Shown here one piece after another: positions 59,693-64,000 of a DNA stretch of 64,000 bases. The stretch comes from Tulasnella sp. 424 (taxonomy: Eukaryota; Basidiomycota; Agaricomycetes; Cantharellales; Tulasnellaceae). Position 1 is the stretch's first letter. Every line of letters begins with the position of its first letter. A program made the translations under genes and the position numbers. Below the pieces are notes generated by a model. The model was given only the letters and a program-made list of their open reading frames with translations, was not told the DNA's origin and searched no databases. The stretch covers positions 400,371 to 464,370 of the forward strand of contig WSUB01000012.1 of the NCBI GenBank assembly GCA_019633425.1, written 5' to 3'.

Positions 59693-60147
59693 CGATTGTG
59701 CCAAACGACGGTGCAGCGCACACCCCAAACCTTTGAACAATAAAAACCAATTATCCGAGCTGGTGGCTGTGGCTGCAATTCGCTCCGTCTTTTGCACCGG
59801 ACATTCTTCTGTTTCACAGATCTCCGAAATTGTCTGGAACGCATTCCGAGATATAGAAATCCCTAACTGTGGATTATCTCAACAAGTCCACGCCCTCTAC
59901 TTTTCCTCGAGACCGCTTTGTTGCGTAACTGATCCCATCAACCAAGGCCCTTCTGTGATATATCTAGGAGAAGTGCCGCTTCAGAAGCAATCCATACACC
60001 ACGCCACAAAATAGTTACACGCTCCTTGATCTCGGGTATGCAGGGTGTCAGTCTAGAAAGCAGTGTGCTGCGAGCGCCGTTGGTGAGAAAGGATGATAGA
60101 CATGTACCGTTCTTAGCTCATGATATATGCTCTTTATTCGGTCTACA
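59693..60147. repeat. Array 2 repeat beta, copy 3 (left part)
   Basis: It matches 54540-54990. It is split from its right part (61192-61307) by an insertion of about 1 kb. Confidence 0.7.
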
Positions 60148-61191
60148 TTCCCTGAACCCGATATGTCAGGGTGAATGGGTCTTACCAGCAGCATTTAAGA
60201 GGTCTTTAAGCGCCCATCGGCTTTGTCGGTTATTCCTCGACTTCCGCTCCGCGCTCCGCGGCCTCCGTTTGCCTCCGCACGCACCTCCTTCTCTTCCAGT
60301 TTGTAACGTTTAGTCTGATTTGTAACTTGTATAGTAATTCCAGCCATCTCAGGTAGCTCCGCACCGACGATGTTGACATGTTCTCCCACTTTCCTTACAT
60401 CTCCTAATTGAGTCCATATACGTTCTAGGTAGAGTCGAAACCGTAGCTCTGGTTCCAAATACGTGCAAGTATGTCCGCATTGGCGAGTGCCCATTGTGCC
60501 TCCAAGCGGCATGACCGCCGAGAGCTTTTTTTCCGCTTGTCAGCCCAGGCGTCAACTGCAATTCGATCCTCAACTTAAGGCCGTGGAAGAGTTCGTTTTC
60601 TCCACAGCCCTTCCCTCCATGCGACCTCGTCACTCTCCCAATCCCCCATTGAAAACCACTTCAGATACATGGTATCGAGGCTTCTGTAGTTAAATACGAT
60701 CAAAGTAAACGCTTTGCAAACTAATTGCACGGACTCCTGAGTGTCGCCAAACCACTACGACGACACCTCTGCCGTCCCAGGACGCCGCACCGCTGCATCG
60801 AACCAAAGTCAGCCCGGTCTATTCTATGATGGAGTCTTTGACCCACAAATATTTTGGCTAACACAAAATTTGCAGAAACAGCCGACGGTATCTATTTGAG
60901 AAAGAGTACACAGTCCTCGGCTGACTTTGAATGCTATCGCTGACTTACACATTTAATTAGGCTCGCTCCATGCGAGCTCTTTGTCTAATCACTATCTTAT
61001 GTAACCTCACCCCCTTGTTTCATCATTATCATTCTACTTAAATTCTGTGTCTCTCTTCTTGTCTGTCTTGTTTCGTGTGTTAATTAGCTACACATCCTAA
61101 TTACTTTATGGGATGCAGCTCTGCGGTATGGAGTGAGAAAATCCCTCTGTTAGGTTCAGGGACCCCCGCGCTGAATGCGTGGACGTAACCA
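60148..61191. mobile_element. Insertion of about 1044 bp, class unknown
   Basis: Unit 2 reads GTCTACATTTTGACTAGC where unit 3 has GTCTACATT, then this block, then TTTTGACTATC. CCCTGAACCC at its left end and GGTTCAGGG (61151-61159, near but not at the right end) are inverted to each other. Minus-strand ORFs of about 100 codons (60195-60633) have no recognisable domain. Target duplication could not be defined. Confidence 0.5.
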
Positions 61192-61307
61192 TATTTTGAC
61201 TATCTTTACAAATGGGACGTCCTCATGTACGCTGATGGAGGTGGTCTTGTTTGCCTAGTGGCCTCGACACGCGTGAAGGGGGTTTTTATTTTCTAATTAC
61301 GCGCGGA

Positions 61308-62638
61308 CACAAGGGGGGGATTAGTAAATGTCCTGGACCAGGATATGTGCCGAATGGGTGGAAAAGAGCAGTCCATATTCAGAGTTCAGAGCGTGCTTAG
61401 CCAAGAGACATAACACAGGCTCGACCTTGACACAAGCTTTACACCCTTGTTACACAACGAGTATTCGACGTATGTTTAGACCGAGCCTGGCGCGCATTTC
61501 CGACAAAGACACGGATAGATGTCCTGGAAATGTACCGGAATCAAAAATGGGCAAGACACGGTCAATATTGCGCCCATGTTCACACTCGACACTTGAGCCG
61601 GACCGTAGTCGTCTCCTTGCAAGGTTTCCTGACAGGACATGAACAGTGTTCGGACTCTTAAAACGGCATGCATGCCTTGAACGTGTTGGTGGACCAGAAA
61701 TTGCAAGAACATGCGAGTGACAAGATCAATACTCGCAAAATATCTTGTCCATGTCTAGCGCCACTGGCATATCCCAGTCATGATCCCTGGATGTCTCAGG
61801 TCGAGAAACGGGCCTACCAAATCGTCACGATCGGGCAATTAAAATGTAAGTCCTGGTCTTCGAAACGCTCGAATCACCCGAATCGACCAAATCGCTCAAT
61901 CGCGGCGATTCGGCAGTCGCGTTTCTTCAGGACATGTTGTGGTCAGGGCCGCGACATGGTATCGAACATGGCAAGACACACCACGAGGTTCGAATATATT
62001 GCTGTCGAGTCCTTCCCGTTTTGAGCTTGGACACATGCCTAGGGCATGCGTGCCGTGTGCCGGGCCTAAACACAACGCGGGTTCGCGAAACCAAACTTTG
62101 CAGGGACACGACCGAGACACGGTCCGAGCCTAAGGTCTGAGCATTGGTATGACATGGTCCATGCTGTGGCCGTTCTGTAATTGGGGCACTTGCAAAGCAT
62201 TGAGAAGCCACGTCTGTTTCCTTGGCCGGAATACTTGCCGAGCGCACCCTGCCATTGAAACTGCCCGTGGCATGCTCATGGCTCAAGAAAGGTATGTACC
62301 GGGCATAGCCGAAACGTGAAGCAATTTCTGAGAGTAAGTATCCTGGGCGTGATCTATGCAGAGAAATGGTGCTTGATTTGACTCATACCACGCGCAAGGA
62401 ACATATCATGTTCAGATGATCCCAAGGGAATGCCCAGTTATCTTAGCAGAAAATGTTCAGTTCGTGTTTCGGATCCGGAAATGGTCCGAACATGGGCTGC
62501 TCGCTCTCACACGTTGCCGCCGTGTTCTGAGCCGCAACATTACCACTCTCCCCTTGTGTACGCATATCCCGAATATCGCATGTTCTTTCCCACACATCCA
62601 GCGCATGTCCTTCCAGGACATTACCGATCTCCCTTGTG
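61308..62638. mobile_element. 1331-bp TIR element, second insertion
   Basis: The TIRs (CACAAGGGGGGGATTAG; reversed right end CACAAGGGAGATCGG) and insertion site are the same as in the 707-bp element, with GGA at 61305-61307. One G is missing at the right junction. It is longer because about 500-600 bp (roughly 61440-61960) are present that the first lacks. No transposase ORF is visible, so it is non-autonomous as well. Confidence 0.82.
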
Positions 62639-63331
62639 GACAAGGTTTTGGAACAAGTATTTTCTGCTGTTGGGTCGTGGCGAGTTCCTGTGGAGGTGCT
62701 GTCGACTCGGAAGTCGAGGTTTTCTCTTCATTACATCGGCTGGTTTGAAATGAGCGGATGTCTTCAACTCAGAACGAAGGCTTTGCTAGTTGGTCCAGAT
62801 GCTCTTCACCGCAACCCTTGGGGTAGTGGTCAGAAACCATCTTGGCAGCATTCACAACTGCTGAGTCCGTAGTCAGCTGCGCGAGATAGGAGCGCAGCGT
62901 TGCCCGAAACCGCCGTGTGCCTCGGCACCACACAGTTCATCCAATATAGTTTTTGGCTAGCGATGCAAACGTGACTAATAGTGCGTTTCCAGGGAAGAAT
63001 ATAGCCGAATGGGTGAAAAGGGAGCTGAAAGATGCCCAACGTAGGGGGTCACCCAAAAGGGGCACGCATGCGCCTGAATACACTCCACACATGAGTCACA
63101 ACGAAGGCATTGCTCAGCAATTCCACGAGATTCTCACTCATCTATTTGGACCAAACATGTACAGCAATATCTGTCTACGTAAAGCGATGAAGTGAGGTCC
63201 AGCGCAGTGAGGCTGTTATTTCGATTAATTTTAACGCACGCCCTTCAACATAAAATCCCCCCCGCTTGCCCTTCAAACGATCGCCCACCCCCGAAGTCGT
63301 AACATTATTAGATTCTTCCAAGGACCTCGCA
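62639..63331 (+). promoter_or_regulatory. 5' flank of cupredoxin gene 3
   Basis: It is nearly identical to the flank of copy 2 over the last 200 bp (GTGAGGTCCAGCGCAGTGAG, TTAATTTTAACGCACGCCC). Confidence 0.45.
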
Positions 63332-64000
63332 ATGTTCTTCAAGTCTCTCGCCGTCTTCTCAGCCCTCGCCGCTGGACTCGCCAACGCAGTCGTTCACGAA
63401 GTTACCGTCGGAGGAGGCGGGGCTCTGGTGTTCACTCCCAACCAAATTACGGGTGCCGTCGAGGGGGACGTGATCCACTTCATCTTCGAAACCCTAAACG
63501 GCACGGCCACTCAAGGCTCGTTCGATAAGCCATGCGAAATGATTCCCGAGGGCGGTTTCGACAGTGGCTTGTGAGTGTGCTGCTCGGATCGTTGTTGACG
63601 TTTTTACTCACCGTGCGGACTTTGCAAACCTTTTTCGACAGCAAAGCTGTTGACGCCGCCGCCACGTCTTTCCCGACGTACGACCTTCCCATCAATGGGG
63701 TAAGTTTTCTTGAACCGCTCAATGTATTCTCAGGCGTTAATGTACCAACTATCATTTTTCTTAAAAAAAGACCGATCCAGTTTGGGTGGTCTGCCGGCAG
63801 GCTGGTCACTGCAAAGTCGGAATGGTCTTTGCCGTAAACGCCCCAACGGAGAACATGACTTTCGACCGCGTACGCCCCACATTCTTCGGCTGTTTCAACA
63901 CGAGGCATTCCGAAATCTGACAATGCTGTTTTAATTTTACATTTTAGTTCATGGCAAACGCGAAGGGAACATCTTCCATTTCGATGTCGATGTCGATGTC
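63332..64000 (+). CDS. Secreted cupredoxin-like protein, copy 3 (cut by window end)
   Basis: Exons 63332-63570, 63642-63699, 63771-63869 and 63948 onward (continues past the window). Signal peptide as in copy 2, then VCRQAGHCKVGM and a start of exon 4 rich in Met-Ser (SISMSMSMS). The usual His is Gly here too, and SSF has become GSF (NGTATQGSF). It is closest to copy 2. Confidence 0.83.

Noticed and set aside
60195..60633. Minus-strand ORFs of about 95-105 codons in the 1-kb insertion.
   Set aside because: They overlap in different frames, lack a recognisable domain and show no paralogue in the window.

Overview
The window looks like nuclear DNA of a basidiomycete fungus of the class Agaricomycetes. 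Genes are cut by many short introns (mostly 45-110 bp, GTRNGT donors). The most amplified gene carries DUF6535, a domain of unknown function known mainly from mushroom-forming fungi. Three-quarters of the window is tandem or segmental duplication. The species cannot be named from sequence alone.

Left end (1-5983, minus strand): the first third (about 1859 codons, six exons) of midasin (MDN1/REA1), the six-AAA dynein-like ATPase of 60S ribosome assembly. It runs off the left edge. The intergenic region 5984-6471 is shared with a divergent DUF6535 gene.

Array 1 (6472-36760, plus strand): six DUF6535 membrane-protein genes (called A to F here), mostly spaced about 4.3 kb apart. Each repeat unit carries the gene, its promoter and, ahead of it, a decayed minus-strand copy of the 5' end of MDN1. 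The amplification unit therefore straddled the MDN1/DUF6535 divergent promoter. A and C are closest to each other, B, E and F form a second group, and D is mosaic. Gene E contains a 97-N gap flanked by an identical 80-bp sequence. Gene F is frameshifted near its end. A further unit between E and F has lost its gene. The E and F downstream flanks share a block of about 1.2 kb with a small ORF.

Middle (36.8-44.0 kb): largely gene-poor, with one five-exon gene for a four-helix MARVEL-like membrane protein (minus strand, 38824-40333).

Array 2 (42.9-64 kb): a 539-residue protein with three ZZ-type zinc modules and two membrane segments (44502-46408), followed by repeating blocks. Each block pairs a truncated ZZ pseudogene or its flanks with an intact secreted cupredoxin-like gene (49152, 56632 and 63332; the last runs off the right edge). 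The ZZ copies are dead while the cupredoxin copies stay open. All three cupredoxins have Gly where the usual first copper-binding His lies. Three non-autonomous TIR elements with 3-bp target duplications sit in this array. For two of them the first unit preserves an empty site.

No tRNA, rRNA or CRISPR was seen. Exon boundaries come from splice-signal reading, phase bookkeeping and comparison among paralogues; none is backed by transcript data.
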